A DNA stretch of 6,584 nucleotides from an uncultured Alphaproteobacteria bacterium (GTDB taxonomy: Bacteria > Pseudomonadota > Alphaproteobacteria > Bin95), in the NCBI GenBank assembly GCA_913060845.1, contig CAJXVF010000138.1:1-6584 (forward strand), given 5' to 3'. The number at the start of each line of letters is the position of its first letter. The stretch's first letter is position 1. Positions 6,147 to 6,584 of the stretch are shown here, in pieces. The position numbers and the translations under genes were made by a program. The notes beneath the pieces were generated by a model that was not told the DNA's origin, searched no databases, and saw nothing but the letters and a program-made list of their open reading frames with translations.

Positions 6147-6584
6147 GCGCGCTCACGGTCAAGAGCGGCAGAGATTACGGCCGCAGCCGAATCCGAAGCA
6201 ACCGCAAAGAGGCGTCAACTGGCTTTGAGATGAGGAGCAGGCTGACTAGCTACGGTTGCCTGAGAATTCATGCATGCGTCAGAATCGGTCGATTCTGGAT
6301 TGGATCATAAACCTTGGCTCAAAACTGATCGAGTAACCGTAATGGGACTCAGAATCCCACGTTTCTGTCAAGCCGGCGTTCATGGGTTGGTTGAGTTTCA
6401 GACTGCCTCGCGCCTTAAGAGATGTGCCTCTGAATGTTTGCGCTTCGCCGCACCGACCGCTAATTATGAATTCTTGAAATACCTACCATCGTATCAGTCA
6501 GCCGCTCTCGCAGGGGAATAGATATGTGCCTAAGAGTCTGATTCAAAAGTCCATCATATATAACAATGTCTTGCCAGCCGCCGC
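6147..6584. other. Gene-free stretch downstream of the regulator gene
   Basis: About 440 bases with no convincing gene on either strand. The longest open frame (6270-6521, plus) has no SD, no recognisable motif and unusual composition. A short perfect inverted repeat lies at 6280-6297 (CAGAATC, 4-base loop, GATTCTG), but no T-run follows. A weaker CGCTC/GAGCG pair lies just after the regulator stop (6150-6167). The end is AT-rich around 6551-6563 and could belong to the upstream region of a gene beyond the window. No tRNA, insertion-sequence end or CRISPR repeat was found. Confidence 0.5.

Noticed and set aside
6343..6359. TGGGA - 7-base loop - TCCCA resembling a tRNA T-arm
   Set aside because: The loop does not read TTCRANY, the closing pair is wrong, and no acceptor, anticodon or D arm surrounds it.
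6366..6371. Perfect TTGACA on the minus strand
   Set aside because: No -10-like sequence lies at the right spacing and no gene follows in that direction before the regulator's 3' end.
6270..6521. 83-residue plus-strand open frame
   Set aside because: There is no SD, no recognisable domain, and no sign of selection in its codon use.
6566..6584. ATG near the right edge as the start of a new gene
   Set aside because: Only 19 bases remain and there is no SD upstream, so it cannot be judged.

Overview
The window looks like part of a proteobacterial chromosome, most likely alphaproteobacterial. The basis is moderately high GC, short intergenic gaps, a PcaR/PcaU-type IclR regulator and paired MaoC-family hotdog proteins of the kind common in that group. 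This placement is an inference from gene content; no rRNA or other phylogenetic marker is present.

Layout. Positions 1-225 carry the 3' end of an unrecognised plus-strand gene. It converges on, and overlaps by 12 bases, a five-gene run on the minus strand. Read in the direction of transcription (right to left), that run is: a FAS1-like/MaoC N-type hotdog protein (5212-4733), a MaoC-like hotdog hydratase (4718-4263), a 175-base gap holding a strong stem-loop (4211-4255), two paralogous amidase-signature hydrolases (4087-2783 and 2769-1495), and an M20-family N-carbamoylase/allantoate-amidohydrolase-type enzyme (1485-214). An IclR-family regulator (5373-6146) diverges from the run across a 160-base intergenic region. 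That region holds two imperfect palindromes sharing the half-site TCAAAC, a third copy in inverted orientation, and a possible promoter for the regulator. Positions 6147-6584 hold no convincing gene.

How the genes may work together. The arrangement is that of a substrate-inducible catabolic module. The IclR regulator probably controls the divergent operon. The two amidases and the carbamoylase would cleave C-N bonds in an amide- or ureide-containing substrate, perhaps sequentially. The hotdog pair would hydrate or dehydrate an enoyl thioester downstream in the same pathway. The first hotdog protein has Tyr where the catalytic His is expected and the second keeps the Asp/His pair, which suggests an obligate HadA/HadB-like heterodimer. 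Within each sub-block the stop codon of one gene forms part of the Shine-Dalgarno of the next, so translation is probably coupled. The stem-loop in the only large gap could set different expression for the hotdog pair and the hydrolases. The actual substrate cannot be read from the sequence: no transporter, ring-opening hydantoinase/dihydropyrimidinase or CoA ligase lies inside the window.
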